Source: Mytilus edulis (Eukaryota; Mollusca; Bivalvia; Mytilida; Mytilidae). Taken from it: DNA of 64,000 nt. The first letter of the stretch is position 1. Each line of letters opens with the position of its first letter. Under the pieces are notes generated by a model, which saw only the letters and a list, made by a program, of their open reading frames with translations, ran no database searches and had not been told where the DNA came from. Location of the stretch: contig NC_092346.1 in NCBI RefSeq assembly GCF_963676685.1, positions 48,885,062 through 48,949,061 on the forward strand, in the 5' to 3' direction. A program made the position numbers and the translations under genes. This document shows positions 28,790-41,639 of this stretch, one piece after another.

Positions 28790-30770
28790 AGCTTTATTTA
28801 CGAATGATGTCCTTATACCGATGATAAAATTTAGTAAATGTTTTGACTAGTTTGTGATATTGAAAACCCTGGTGTAATAATTTTTCAGTAATACATAAAT
28901 TTCTCTCGTTAAAATCTTAAACATTGTTACATACACGAGCGAATCGCACAAGTTGAGATACATAAACACCATAAGATGGTGACAAGGGAACGTCACCATC
29001 TAAAAATGGATTATTAACGATAGGAAATGAAAAATCATCCCTTTTATCATAAATTTTAGTATTCAGCTTTCCGTTAGTGATATAGATATCAATATCGAAG
29101 AAAGGGCAGTGGCCATTGTTAGTATTAGCTTTATTTAAAGTAAGTTCAACAGGATAAATTTCATTAATATACATACTGAAGTCGTCATTATTGAGAGCCA
29201 AAATATCATCCAAATATCAAAAAGTATTATTAAATTTGTTTATCAGATGTTGTTTCGATGGGTCTTTGCTTATTTTTGTCATAAATTGTAACTCATAACA
29301 ATATAAAAACAGGCCCGTAATCAGTGGTGCACAGTTAGTCCCCATTGGAATTCCGATAATCTGACGATATACGGAATCCCCAAAGTGAACAGAAAAGTTA
29401 TCTAGTAAAAATTCAAGGGCATATATAGTATCAAAGCATGTCCAATTAACATAGTTTTTTTGTTTATTGCTACTAAAAAATGACCTAAAAGAGTTTGAAC
29501 ATATATATTTACATTCTGATTTTCTAAATACCCATTTAATAATTAGGTGTGTGAATATTTTCTTAATGAGAATGTGAGGCAGTGTGGTATACAGGGTAGA
29601 AAAATCAAAACTTTGAACAGATTCAAAATCACCAATATAAGCATGCAATTTATCAAGTACTTCCAACGAGTTCTTGACACTTCAAAAGTAATTTATTCCA
29701 CTATTTTCGAAGGATTTATTTGAACAATTTATTATCAGGTTTTTAATTGTACCAAGTGTGCTGGTAAGAAGAATAGACAATTTAGTAGTTGAACAATGGC
29801 TTGAAGACGAAATAAATCTATATTTGTAAAGGGTTTTGTGTAGCTTCGGAAGCCAATACATAGTTGGGACTTTCATTGTATTTGGCTCTGATTGTAAAGC
29901 GGTAGCTAAAAGTTTATGTTTGTTTTCTGAAAATGAATTCAGTTGGAATTTTGTTGGATTGGTGATCTCCTTTTTCAGAACCTCAATGTAAAATTTACGT
30001 CAAACAATAATAATATTATTAGCAGCTTTATCGGCCGGGGCAAAAACAAATTCCTTGGCTAGTTCTTTTAGTTTATGTTTGATACGAGAAATAGGTTTAT
30101 TGTGGTTATTGTTAATAGTAAAATGTTCTTTAAAATGTTGAATACGTAAATCAACTATCTTCATTACTGAATTAAAATAAGAGTCCAAAGATTTTTGTCA
30201 GCTTTTTCCCGTTTTATCCATTTCATACAGTAAGTGTGGAGTGAGTCGTGGATGATATTACGACACTCATTCCAATTAATAATTGACGGGGGACGATACT
30301 TTGGTCCTTTACTGAGGAATGATTTTAACTCTCGGTCTTGAACGATGTTAAGATCTCCTGTTATAACATGGGAAATGGGTCCATAAATATATTCGGAATT
30401 ACTGCAATTACATGAAGTAGGTGTATTTTCACTGATATTAACATCTTTACACAATTGACTTTAATTAAAAACAAATTACCGGGTAGATTTCTTGTAAATA
30501 TAAAAAATAAGAGGTAGCTCAGTATTGTCAAAATATCCAGGAATTTGTTCTTTAACAGAATGGTCGTTAAATATACCGGCAATATTTACAAAATCAAAGC
30601 CTTTATTGACATACTTAATTTTAATAAAATGTTTTTTATGATCTTCAGGGCGATCAATTTTGGGAAATAATTTAGAATAACAATATGCCATGATAATTTG
30701 AACAATTTCATACTTAGGACTGCTATATGAAATTGTGTTGCAATCCTCCAACATTTTATTTAACTTATTA
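28790..30770 (-). pseudogene. Reverse transcriptase region of the Naiad-type element
   Basis: From the N-terminus: KYVNKGFDFVNIAGIFNDH, the CxC motif (SCNCSN, 30404-30412), KGPKYRPPSIINW, FAPADKAANNIIIV-TGA, MYWLPKLHKTLYKYRFI, SFDFSTLYTTLPH, GIPMGTNCAPLITGLFLYCY, then F-TGA-YLDDILALNN (catalytic YLDD), IYDKRDDFSFPIVNNPF and YGVYVSQLVRFARVC. Interrupted by TGA at a Trp position (29682-29684) and at an Arg position (29217-29219), and by TAA near 28915 and 30470. Confidence 0.8.
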
Positions 30771-30944
30771 ACCGATAACGAACAGAGTTTTGTTAACAGA
30801 TAATGTCTGCCGTTGTTTTTTGAAATAGAAATTAGGTCCGAAATATTGGTATGATTGGCCCGAAATTTTTTTTATTGCGATTTGTTCTACGACCGTGAGA
30901 ACGGTTTTTACGAACAGTTTTAGAAACTATATCCAAAATGTTAA

Positions 30945-31565
30945 CGGAATTGGTTCTAGATATATTACCAATTCCCATGATATTATCATTAAGACCGAGA
31001 GGGTAAACTGTCTGTAATTTTTTAATCCAATATAATTCAATTATTTTCCGTGATCGTACAAACTTTGAATGCGATTCACCAGGCTGCTTATTTACTTCTT
31101 CTAAAGGTTGAACTGCTAAATATTTAAAAGGATGATTGTGCTTCTTAAGGTGTTGGTAAATGATACTTTTGAATTTATTTGGTCTTTTAAAACGATACAG
31201 ATGTTCTTGAGTGCGTTTAGATAAATATCGTCCAGTTTCTTCTACGTACTGAATACCACACCCCGGTTTGTTTCATGTGAGTAAATAAATAATACTGTTT
31301 GTTTTTCAAGTTATATCAGTTTTAAAATTTAAAGAAAATGTGCGACCATTAAACGTGGACCTTACCGTATTGTTGGTGGAAAGACGGGGACATGTAAATC
31401 ATTTTTTTTGGCATGACACTTATCGATTGAAGGGTAACCACGATTTTTATTGTTAAAAATGTTAGCGATGGTAGTATTTTCAGATAACCGATTTTGAAGA
31501 TTGAGACGTGTAGATCCCCTTTGAACAAGTTTAGTATTTAGTATTTTTCCATTTATAAGCTTCAT
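30945..31565 (-). pseudogene. GIY-YIG endonuclease region of the Naiad-type element
   Basis: Begins MKLINGKILNTKLVQRGSTR, includes YPSIDKCHAKKND, a frame break, FNGRTFSLNFKTDIT-TGA, SIIYLLT-TGA, then GCGIQYVEETGRYLSKRTQ and HLYRFKR. The motif pair IIYLL...QYVEETGR is the GIY-YIG core. It ends with a block reading FKYLAVQPLEE and IIELYWIKKLQTVYPLGLND, typical of Penelope-like endonucleases. The two TGAs (31306-31308 and 31273-31275) are exactly 11 codons apart. Confidence 0.75.
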
Positions 31566-31569
31566 AATT

Positions 31570-32450
31570 GTTTTGTTAGTGAATTATATAATACAGGAGC
31601 AAAGATTGGCGTCCAGACAATGAACCAGCATACAATAATTTAAGCTATGTAAAATTGATAAATTTGTTCGGCTAAAAATGTCAAACGCTATCAGTATTTA
31701 TTACCCGAAAAAGATAGGGTATATCAGGGCAGGACTGATGGCTGACTAAATAGTAGAATGGGGCTGAATATTGAAATACTACTTTTTGATAAATATTCCT
31801 AAAGTAATGAACTAGAGCAGTTTTCGCTCGGACACACACTCCATAATCTAGTATATTATAAAAGCATAAAGTGTCGAATTCGTCCACTGTTATGTTTTCC
31901 AAAGGAAGTATTTTTCCTTTTCGACCAAAAACCTGTTTTGTTTTAAATTATAAGCATGAGCCGTTTGTTGATATTTTTATATAATTTCTGTTTTAAATAA
32001 ATTATCTATAAATTTGTCAATTCCTTTTGATACAAATAACTCATATTTATCAATAATCACTTTTTGCTAGTTATATATCAAATTTGTGAACATACGCGTT
32101 TTAAATTCGTCTCCGCGTGCATTTATTTAATTTGCCACTGGCCATCATCCATTATCATCATTTATTTTACAGTAACTTTATAGTTGCTAAAACGTCTTTA
32201 ATTTCCACACAATAGGACAGGTGATAAATGTAAAGAAACACGTGTTCCTGTACATGTTTTGATACCTGTGACGATAAATAAAATGAAATCATATGTGCCT
32301 GTTGTGATATCTCCGACAAATAGTTCTTGAATATACTCCGATTTGTTTAGTAATTGGGATGTTTTGAGCTTATTTATCTGTTTATTCATCTATATATTAC
32401 AAACAAAATGATAATAGAGATAGGGAATGTGTCAACGAGAGACACCAACC
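31570..32450. other. Non-coding or undefined 5' flank of the element
   Basis: AT-rich. One minus-strand frame (31681-31902) begins MENITVDEFDTLCF; it has no recognisable domain and may be element 5' sequence. Confidence 0.3.
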
Positions 32451-32459
32451 CTACCTAAC

Positions 32460-32770
32460 ATTGAAAAAGAGCGAAAGTACCAGAGGGACAGTCAAACTTA
32501 TAGATCGAAATTAACTGACAACACCATGGCTAACAAAGATAAAGACAAACAGACAAATAATAGTACTCAAGACACAACATAGGAAACTAAAGACTAAGCA
32601 ACACGAACCCCACTAAAAACTCGGTGATACCTCAGGTGCTTCGGAAGGGTAAGCAGATCCTGCTCCACATGTGTTACCCCTGTGTTGCTCAAACCCGTTA
32701 AATAGTCTAATTCGTTAATTTACATTCGTGAACAGGTAAAATTATTATCTGTGAAAGGGTTGTTCCATAA
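32460..32770 (-). repeat. Penelope-like element tail fragment
   Basis: 'gcgaaagtaccagagggaca', 'accatggctaacaaag', 'agcagatcctgctccacatg' and 'aatagtctaattcg': the 57480-57730 tail in the same orientation. Confidence 0.65.
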
Positions 32771-33032
32771 CAGTCCATAGCCAAAAATGAGTCTTCAATA
32801 CAGCAAAAAAAACTTTACCTGGAATTTGATGCTGGTCCCTTAACAAAAATGTGTACTAAAAGTGAAAAAAAAACTTAGAAACGTATAAATGAACCAAAAA
32901 CAAACAGAAAACAAACAAGAATACCAAAAACCAGAGGCTCTTGACTTGAGATTATGTTCATTTGTTATGTTTTGATTTATCTGTGTACTTTTGGGTTGCT
33001 GTTGCATTAATGACTATATCTTTATCTCTTTT

Positions 33033-34850
33033 TAGCTCACCTGGCCCGAAGGGCCAAGTGAGCTTTTCCTTCACTTTGCGTCCGGCGTCCGTCGTCCGTC
33101 GTCTGTCGTCCGTCGTCCGGCGTCGTTAACTTTTACAAAAATCTTCTCCTCTGAAACTACTGGGCCAAATTGAACCAAACTTGGCCACAATCATCATTGG
33201 GGTATCTAGTTTAAAAAATGTGTGGCGTGACCCGGTCAACCAACCAAGATGGCCGCCACGGCTAAAAATAGAACATAGGGGTAAAATGCAGTTTTTGGCT
33301 TATAACTCAAAAACCAAAGCATTTAGAGGAAATCTGACGCGGGGTAAATATGTTTATCAGGTCAAGATCTATCTGCCCTGAAATTTTCAGATGAATCGGT
33401 CAACCCGTTGTTGGGTTGCTGCCCCTGAATTGGTCATTTTCAGGAAATTTTGCTGTTTTTGGTTATTATCTTGAATATTATTATAGATAGAGATAAATTG
33501 TAAACAGCAATAATGTTCGGCAAAGTTAGATTTACAAATAAGTCAACATGACCGAAATGGTCAGTTGACCCCTTTAGGAGTTATTGCCCTTTATAGTCAA
33601 TTTTTAACCATTTTTCATAAATATAAGTAATCTTTTACAAAAATCTTCTCCTCTGAAACTACTGGGCCAAATTAATCCAAACTTGGCCACAACCATCTTT
33701 GGGGTATCTAGTTTAAAAAATGTGTGGCGTGACCCGGTCAACCAACCAAGATGGCCGCCACAGCTAAAAATAGAACATAGGGGTAAAATGCAGTTTTTGG
33801 CTTATAACTCAAAAACCAAAACATTTAGAGGAAATCTGACAGCAGTAAAAATGTTTATCAGGTCAAGATCTATCTGCCCTGAAATTTTCAGATGAATCGG
33901 TCAACCTGTTGTTGGGTTGCTGCCCCTGAATTGGTAATTTTGAGGAAATTTTGCTGTTTTTGGTTATTATCTTGAATATTATTATAGATAGAGATAAACT
34001 GTAAACAGCAATAATGTTCATCAAAGTAAGATTTACAAATAAGTCAACATGACCGAAATGGTCAGTTGACCCCTTTAGGAGTTATTGCCCTTTATAGTCA
34101 ATTTTTAACCATTTTTCGTAAATCTTAGTTATCTTTTACAAAAATCTTCTCCTCTGAAACTACTGGGCCAAATTAATTCAAACTTGGCCACAATCATCTT
34201 TGAGGTACCTTGTTTGAAAAATGTGTCCGATGACCTGGCCATCCAACCAAGATGGCCACCACGGCTAAAAATAGAACAGGGGTAACAAGTAGTTTTTTGC
34301 TTATAACTCTGAAACCCAAATCATTTAGAGGAAATCTGACAAGGAGTTAAATTGTTAATCAAGTCAATATATATCTGCCCTGAAATATTCAAATGAATTG
34401 GACAACCGGTTGTTGGGTTGCTTCCCTCCAATTGGTAATTTTTAAAGAAATTTTGCTGTTTTTGGTTATTATCTTGAATACTATTATAGATAGCGATAAA
34501 CTGTAAACAGCGATAATGTTCATCAAAGTAAGATCTACAAATAAGTCCACATGACCTAAATGGTCAATTGACCCCTTAAGGAGTTATTGCCCTTTATAGT
34601 CAATTTTTAACAATTTTCATTAATTTGGTAAATTTATGTAAATTTTTACCAAATATTTTTCTCTGTTACTAATGGGCAAAGTTCATTATAGATATAATTG
34701 TCAGAAGCAAGAATGTTCAGTAAAGTAAGAACTTCAAACACATCACCATCACCAAAATACAATTTTGTCATGAATCCATTTGTGTCCTTTGTTTAATATG
34801 CACATAGACCAAGGTGAGCGACACAGGCTCTTTAGAGCCTCTAGTTTTTC
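33033..34850 (+). repeat. Dispersed element of three ~0.5-kb units with terminal hairpins
   Basis: Starts TAGCTCACCTGGCCC with a hairpin (ctggcccgaagggccaag) and ends with 'gaccaaggtgagcgacacag' and a second hairpin (ggctctttagagcc). Units begin at about 33139, 33639 and 34141 ('tcttctcctctgaaactac'). Short open frames (MATIIIGVSSLKNVW and a sister) are by-products and drift between units. Non-autonomous by appearance. Confidence 0.75.
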
Positions 34851-34859
34851 AAATCCAAA

Positions 34860-35760
34860 TGATTTTCTTTGGTTCAAAAACATCAACATCTCTAGACCTC
34901 TTATATTGACAATATACCCTTCCTAAAGTGTTACGTTCGTTTGGCTATTCGGTTGTATAAATACACAGTTTCACGTTACAATAATAAAGTTGAACTATTA
35001 CTGAAATTGGAAGTTAAGCTAAATCCCCCTTTTTTTGTCGACAGTAGACGAATGCCAAAAACAAAACGACATGAGTTTAAAATCAATAACGAACACAATA
35101 CGTAAATGAGATTTGGATTGAGTTTGTAAAATAATGCATATTGCTGCAACAATTAAATGAAAGGTTTGTATTTCCACTCAAATTCCATATGGTTATTAAC
35201 CAGGTATATCAAATCAATCAAATGCTCTTTGCTTCCCTTCTGGCTGTTTCCTCCGATTCTATTTTAAATCCAATGGTTCTAAGAGGACGTGTCTAATTAA
35301 TCGTTTCCGGTAAGGTTTACAGCTTTTACATTAATGCTAGCAAGACAAATCTTTGTTTGGCTTGCTTGCTTTGTTTGTATCAATGTTTGCTCAAGCATGG
35401 CAATTAAGATAGGCGGGGCTTCAGCCTGTATACATCATACTTAAATTTAATATTTTTATGACATTGACCTGCATAAACTCCGATTAATTTTTTTTTACCA
35501 CGGACGAAAAACATATCAAACTTTAAGTTCAGTAATTGTTATTTCCATGTCTGCCCTTCCATTATGTGACTCAAGAAAAAAAATCAAAAAATGGGTAACA
35601 ATTGTATCGAAAAGAGAAAATCAAGTGCACCTTTTTATGTTAGGTTGTGTTTGAGATAAATATTTTGTCTTGAAAACGTACATAGCAAGAGTATTTGATA
35701 CATCATCTCGCTTCATATTCTATCATTTTTATAAAGCACAGCTACAGGTTGACTATATAA
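34860..35760. other. Non-coding spacer between inverted repeat copies
   Basis: AT-rich, no exon-like or repeat structure recognised. Confidence 0.35.
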
Positions 35761-35766
35761 CATAAA

Positions 35767-36790
35767 CTAGAGTCTCTAAAGAGCCTGTGTCGCTCACCTG
35801 GGTCTATGTGAATATTAAACAAAGGACGCAGATGGATTCATGACAAAATTGTGTTTTGGTGATGGTGATGCGTTTATACATCTTAATTTATTGAACATTC
35901 CAGCTGCTTACAATTATCTCTATCTATAATTAACTTGGCCCAGTAGTTTCAGAGGAGAAGATTTTTGTAAACGATTACTATAATTTACGAAAAAATGGTT
36001 AAAACTTGACTATAAAGGTCAATAACTCCTAAAGGGATCAACTGACCATTTCGGTCATGTTGACTTATTTGTAGATCTTATAATTACTTTGCCAACATTT
36101 ATTGTTTTTACAGTTTATCTCTATCTATAATAATATTCAAGATAATAACCAAAAACAGCTCAGGGGCTGCAACCCAACAACGGGTTGTCCGATTCATCTG
36201 AAAAATTCAGGGCAGATAGATCTTGACCTGATGAACAATTTTACACCCTATCAGATTTGCTCTAAATGCTTTGGTTTTCGGGTTAAGAGCCAAAAAAAGG
36301 CATTTTACCCCTAAGTTCTGTTTTTAGCTGTGGCGGCCATCTTGATTGGTTGACCGGGACATCGGACACATTTTTTTAACTAGATACCCCAATAATGATT
36401 GTGGCCGAATTTTTTAAATTGTTTCAGAGGGGAAGATTTTTGTAAAAGATTACTAAGATTTACGAAAAATGGTTAAAAATTGACTATAAAGGGAAATAAC
36501 TCCTAAAGGGGTCAAGTGACCATTTCGGTCATGTCGACTGATTTGTTAATGTTACTCTGCTGAACATTATTGCTGTTTACAGTTTATCTCAATCTATAAT
36601 AATATTCAAGATAATAACCAAAAACGGCAAACTTTTCTTAAAATTACCAATGCAGGGGCAGCAAGCCGACAACAGGTTGTCAGATTCATCGGAAAATTTC
36701 AGGGCGATAGATGTTGAACTAATGAACATTTTTTTCCCATGTCAGATTTACTCTAAATGCTTTGGTTTTTGAGTTATATGCCAAAAACTG
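35767..36790 (-). repeat. Inverted, truncated copy of the 33.0-34.85 kb element
   Basis: Starts 'agagtctctaaagagcctgt' and 'gtcgctcacctgggtctatg', the complement of the other copy's end, and carries about two units. It stops abruptly where the LINE begins, as if the LINE broke it. Confidence 0.7.
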
Positions 36791-39010
36791 CATTTGGGTA
36801 AAACTTTAATCCCAGTTTATCCAATGGAAGTTGATTTTGCCAAATAAAACTAATTCCATTTTCGTCAAATATGGATTTAACGTACGTAATCCATTTAAAT
36901 TTTGTGGGGTTTTGAAAATGTAATTTGAGCATTAATTTATACATAATGGAAGATAACTTGTTATTTTCCGATAACAAGTTATTCCAAAACAACACCATTT
37001 TACGTTTAATAATGGTTTCCAAAGGGAATCTTCCGAGTTCCCCATACACCCTATAATTTGGTGTACTGCTTCTTAATTTCAAAATGTTTTTGCAAAATTG
37101 AAGGTGTATTTTCTCAATGCTTTCTTTATTTTCAAATCCCCATAGCTCTGAAGCATATAATAAAACAGGACTAACCAATGAGTCAAAAAGTTTTAGCTGC
37201 AAATCGACGGGAATACATATATTTTTTATTTTTCGGTATAGAGCATACAAAGACTTCTGTGCTTGAACAAGAAGTTTTTTTCGTGCTGTACAAAAGCTAC
37301 CGTTGTAATTGAAAAGTACACCCAGGTAGCAGTAGGAATCAACTATTTAATTTTTTTCACCATATATCATAAAATTCTGATTTTTTTTCCCCTTCCTTTT
37401 ACTAAAAATCACTGCTTTGGTTTTGCTTGTGTTAATCTTAAGCTTCCATTTTTTACAATATTCTTCAAAACATACAAGGGTTTTTTGTAATCCTTCTGCA
37501 CTTTCAGACAATAGCGCAGTATCATCTGCGTACAGTATAATAAACAATTTAACATACATTTCTAATGATTCCAAGCACAGCTTTGAAATATTATTTAGAC
37601 TTTCTATATTATTTTCCACAAAAAAACTTTCTAAATCATTTAGAAACAAAGAAAATAAAAAAGGTGATAGATTTTCACCTTGTTTTACTCCTGTATGAGA
37701 TATAAAAAATTCGGAAAATTCATTTCCTTTCTTGACACATGTTTTTATATTTTGATACATATTATAGATCACATTAAATAGTTTACCTTTAATGTTTGAT
37801 TTTTACAATCCTGACCTCCATACAGTGTCAAAAGCGCTTTTAAAGTCTATAAAAGTGCAAAATAGCTTCTTACCAAATGAAAAATATATAGTAATTAAAG
37901 AATACAATACAAATATATTGTCAACAGTAGAGAATCCTCTACGAAAACCTGCTTGTGACTTTGAAATCAGGTCTACGTGATCTGCATAATTATTTAACCT
38001 GTAATTCAACATAGCAGAAAAAGTTTTACTAAAGCATGAATTCAAAGTGATTCCTCTGTACATTTCGGGATCAGATCTTGATCCTTTATTTTTAAATATA
38101 GTAATCATGATTCCATTAGACCAACTGTCTGGAACAATTCCAGTATCTAAAATCAAATTGAATAGCTTAACATAAATTGGCATTAAATCGTCAATTGTAT
38201 TCTTTATATTATCATTTAAAATTTCATCACTACCTGAAGCTTTGCCATTTTTTAAGTTTGAAACAACTTTTTTAATTTCATCTTCTGTTACTGTACTGTT
38301 TAAAAATAACTCAACATCGTCTGATAGAGTATCAAATTCCAAATCTTGTTCGAAATCATTTTCTGTCTCAACAGTTTCATTTAGTATTTTAAAATGATCA
38401 TACAATGCTTTTAGAGATATATCGTCATAGTTATCTTTTTTTTTACTATCATTTAGATTATTAAGGATTTTCCATAGAGCTTTTGTATCCTTTTTAGAAA
38501 TGTTACGCAACTCATCAGCAGCTCTCTGTTGATAGTTTGCAAAAGATTTATTTAATGTTATGTTATGTTCTTTACTAGCTTGTCTCATTTTACTTCTGTT
38601 TACAGCATTTTTCAAAAAACTATATCTCTTTCGAGCTTTATGAAATTTTTTCTACTCATCGAGCATTTTCTATTAAACCATGGTTTTGAATTTTCATGTT
38701 TGTAAAAATGTTTATGTTTATTTACTTTCCTAAACGTTTCTGCTGCCGCATCTTTAAAATTTTTGCTGATATCTAAAACTATATTGTTTATATCATTTTG
38801 AGTTGCATCATTATTTACGGACAATTCGTCCAGTTTATTCATAACAGTGGTCAAAATACCTTCGGGATCATTGTGAATTCGATCAACGTATTCAGATTTC
38901 TGTTCACTTTTCCACCTGACAAAAGTTTTATCATTTCTATTGTTGATAACAATTGAATCTGATTTACTAAATGTGGACTGAAGTCTAAAATTTACAAAAA
39001 AGAATGACAA
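36774..39010 (-). pseudogene. LINE (non-LTR retrotransposon) reverse transcriptase, frameshifted
   Basis: In order on the minus strand: an N-terminal linker; RT with NLKNGKASGSDEI, YRGITLNSCFSK, SQAGFRRGFSTVDNI and FIDFKSAFDTVWR; then HTGVKQGENLSPFLFSLFLN and ILYADDTALLSES (catalytic YADD); then a C-terminal block LVSPVLLYASELWGFEN. The frame breaks at about 37800, 38612 and 37260. CR1/L2/Jockey-like by motif style; the clade cannot be fixed by eye. Confidence 0.8.
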
Positions 39011-39480
39011 TCAGAATATAACGGTATAAAGTCAGCAATTTCATAATAAACAATCAAAGGGAAGAGCATTGATGAAATAATTAAATAATCAACAACACTT
39101 GAATCGTTACATGTTTTCTCCCCAATATCTGTATCTGATCCAACTTTTGAATTCGCAATATATAAATTATCTTTTCTGCACAACTCTAACAGTCTATGAC
39201 CATACTTATTAGGTCTACATGTACACTGAGACACTCTTTGTAAGGGGATTTTGTTTCGAGTCAGATTCTCATAATCATACAAATACTCTAATATATCAGC
39301 ATCACAATCTAAATCAAACATACTAACAACTGACTCATCAGGTATAATATAATCGGGTAAAGACCCAGTTTTTGAGTTAAAATCGTCAATTAGGGCAACA
39401 TAACAATTTTCAGTGTTTGTAAGGATATTTAATTCATTTTCTAATTCTTCAAAAGCTTCTATGGTAGAATACTTAGAATT
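38992..39480 (-). pseudogene. LINE endonuclease (EEP-type) C-terminal part
   Basis: NSKVGSDTDIGEKTCNDSSVVDYLIIS and IPLYSDCHSFL resemble the end of the apurinic-like endonuclease, where an SDH motif is expected; here it reads SDCH, a degraded or shifted form. Upstream codons continue to about 39480, then fade (5' truncation). Confidence 0.6.
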
Positions 39481-39499
39481 AGCGCCCCTTGCTATCTGA

Positions 39500-41630
39500 A
39501 AGGACTTCCGGGGTATGGGTTTTTACGTTACCGTAAGGCAGCCTGTATTTTGCCAGAAATTTTGTGAGACGGTTTAATGACATGAATTTCCTTTGTTATA
39601 TTTATCAGAAAATGCAAGAGTATTAACAGATTGGAAAATAAAAATATATATACAGTTCTACCTGTCAGCCAAATAGTGTCGTACCTGGATGGTTATGTTG
39701 TTATTGTACCTCGTGTTGTACAGACCACGGTTTACTAAGATGGCGGCTACCGGCGGGAAAACATTTTACATTTGAATCGCAATTTCTTAGAAAGTCAATA
39801 TTTAGAAATAATATGTCAATTAAAACGATAAGACAAGAGTATGTACATGAAAGTTTATTAAATAAGCCCATAAAAATACGAAATGCAATATATAAAAGGA
39901 TAAAAGTCTTTCTTTCAGCGCTCCTCAGAATTTCACACGTCCATTCATCCACATATGCGCAGTCCATAACCTCAACAAAAATGTTTTTGTCGGAGATAGT
40001 ACTTACCGTTTAGAGTATACCACCCTCAGTTTGCTTTCTTTCTCGATTAATATAAAAAAAATATTGAAACACAGACTAAAGTACAAGGGTAAGCAAATAG
40101 AGACTTTTAAAATCCTTTATGTCCGAATTCCACACCAGGACACACCTTCACAATAACTTTTTTAATTCTTTAATACGATTTTATACATTATTTAAATGTT
40201 TACATTTTTCTTTTCTTCAAAGGTGTTTTATGTACAACGTTGTGTGGTTTGTAATGTTAGTCAACTGACCCCGATTGAAGGAGGCAAGGTGCAAATAAGC
40301 TTACAAGAACAAGTTTAAACCAGCGATGGTATGTCCCAAGTCAATAAAGAATCTGAATCCGTTCGCGCCCATTCACGTTCACATCCAATCAGGTTCGCGC
40401 CCTTTCACTTTCGCACCCTACACGTTCGCGCCCAATTTTTTTTGGTTTTGTGTATTTAAGTGTATTCCTACTAGTATATAAATTCGCCATCGGTTCTCTT
40501 TTGTCATATAGTTTACATGTGTATGTTATATGAAGAAAAATTGTTGTCAATGGCAGATAGTTTCTGTTACGGTAGCACAATACAAAGATTTTATAACTCA
40601 AACTCCAAAGTTTTAAAAAGCTGTAACTTTCTTCATAATGCTTGAAAATTTATAAAAGTGGTAGTTATGGATAGCAAACAGATTACTCTTTCAAATTAAT
40701 GCAATGTTAGTATTATGCAACAATTATGTAACCAATTATTATGTTAACTGTGTCTAAAATATTTTTCACCAAAGGTCTACTTGCAATTGGAATTAGGTTC
40801 TACATCGGTATTCCCGTAGGGTTGATTTTATTATATGTTGTTCCTATGGCCATTATCTACAAAAGGTGTCTCAGATTTCAGATAGAATGCATAGAACAAA
40901 TTTTACACCTAATTCAACATTATCTTTTTTTATGTGGTTAGGATGTTTACACTAATTAGAGATTAATGAGATAATGGAATACCATAGGGACAATTTGAGA
41001 CACCCTTTTGAAGCCCATGATGTGTTGATCAAGATGTCGTTAACATTTTCTGTATAGTTAAAGAAATGATTGACCTAATTTCATTCAAGTGAACTGACCA
41101 AGATTTAACCACTAAGACATAATAATTAATTACATAATTATTGCATAATTACAATATTGCATCCATTTAAAAGATTAATCTTTTATCAATCTATATATAC
41201 CTCTATTTTTTTTTATTTTGTATGCATTCATAAGAAAGTTACATCATTTTAAAGGTTAGTGATTTGAAGTAAAAAAATCTTTGTATTGTGCTACCTTGAA
41301 TATATTCCTAATGCTAAGTAGGACATGGAAATAAAGAGCTTGACCTATTGTATGTTCACATATCTATTGCTGAAACTTGTATGCTAACTTGAAGTAGTCT
41401 GTTATTTGTGCCGATTGGTTGCTGTTTCACTTACGTATACTTCAAATATCCTTTAATTCATTTATAGATTAACAATGCAACATGAGATACCAGTATTATG
41501 TCTAACATGTCTAAACATCAAATGGAGGTGATATCTTTTGTTCATTTTCTATTGTAATGTTGCAGTGTCATTATCGTGTTACCCATAAATCCTTTATTTA
41601 CAAAGCATGAAATTGTCGGCATTCACCTCA
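39500..41630. other. Intergenic, no gene recognised
   Basis: AT-rich. 40370-40440 has four irregular repeats of 'gttcgcgccc/gttcacatcc'. The small frames here (for example 40741-40941) lack domains and splice context. Confidence 0.4.
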
Positions 41631-41639
41631 AAAGCTATC

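Larger units (their letters stand above)
27885..31570 (-). mobile_element. Naiad-type (permuted) Penelope-like retroelement
   Basis: Order on the minus strand: GIY-YIG endonuclease region, CxC motif, RT, then a ~750-base tail ending at 27885. Known Penelope-like elements of the Naiad clade have exactly this N-terminal GIY-YIG, CxC linker and C-terminal RT order; canonical ones carry GIY-YIG at the C-terminus. The copy is decayed: at least one frameshift near 31370, several TAA stops, and five or more in-frame TGAs, three of them at Cys positions. The upstream limit is uncertain; a frame at 31681-31902 may or may not belong to it. Confidence 0.8.

Noticed and set aside
33181-33895. Two similar frames beginning MAT(I/T)I(I/F)GVSSLKNVW as a gene family
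   Set aside because: They are by-products of the 0.5-kb tandem units of a dispersed repeat; the frames diverge and break after about 65 residues.
40741-40941. Small frame with a hydrophobic stretch as a membrane protein
   Set aside because: Isolated, short, AT-rich, without splice context or a recognisable motif.
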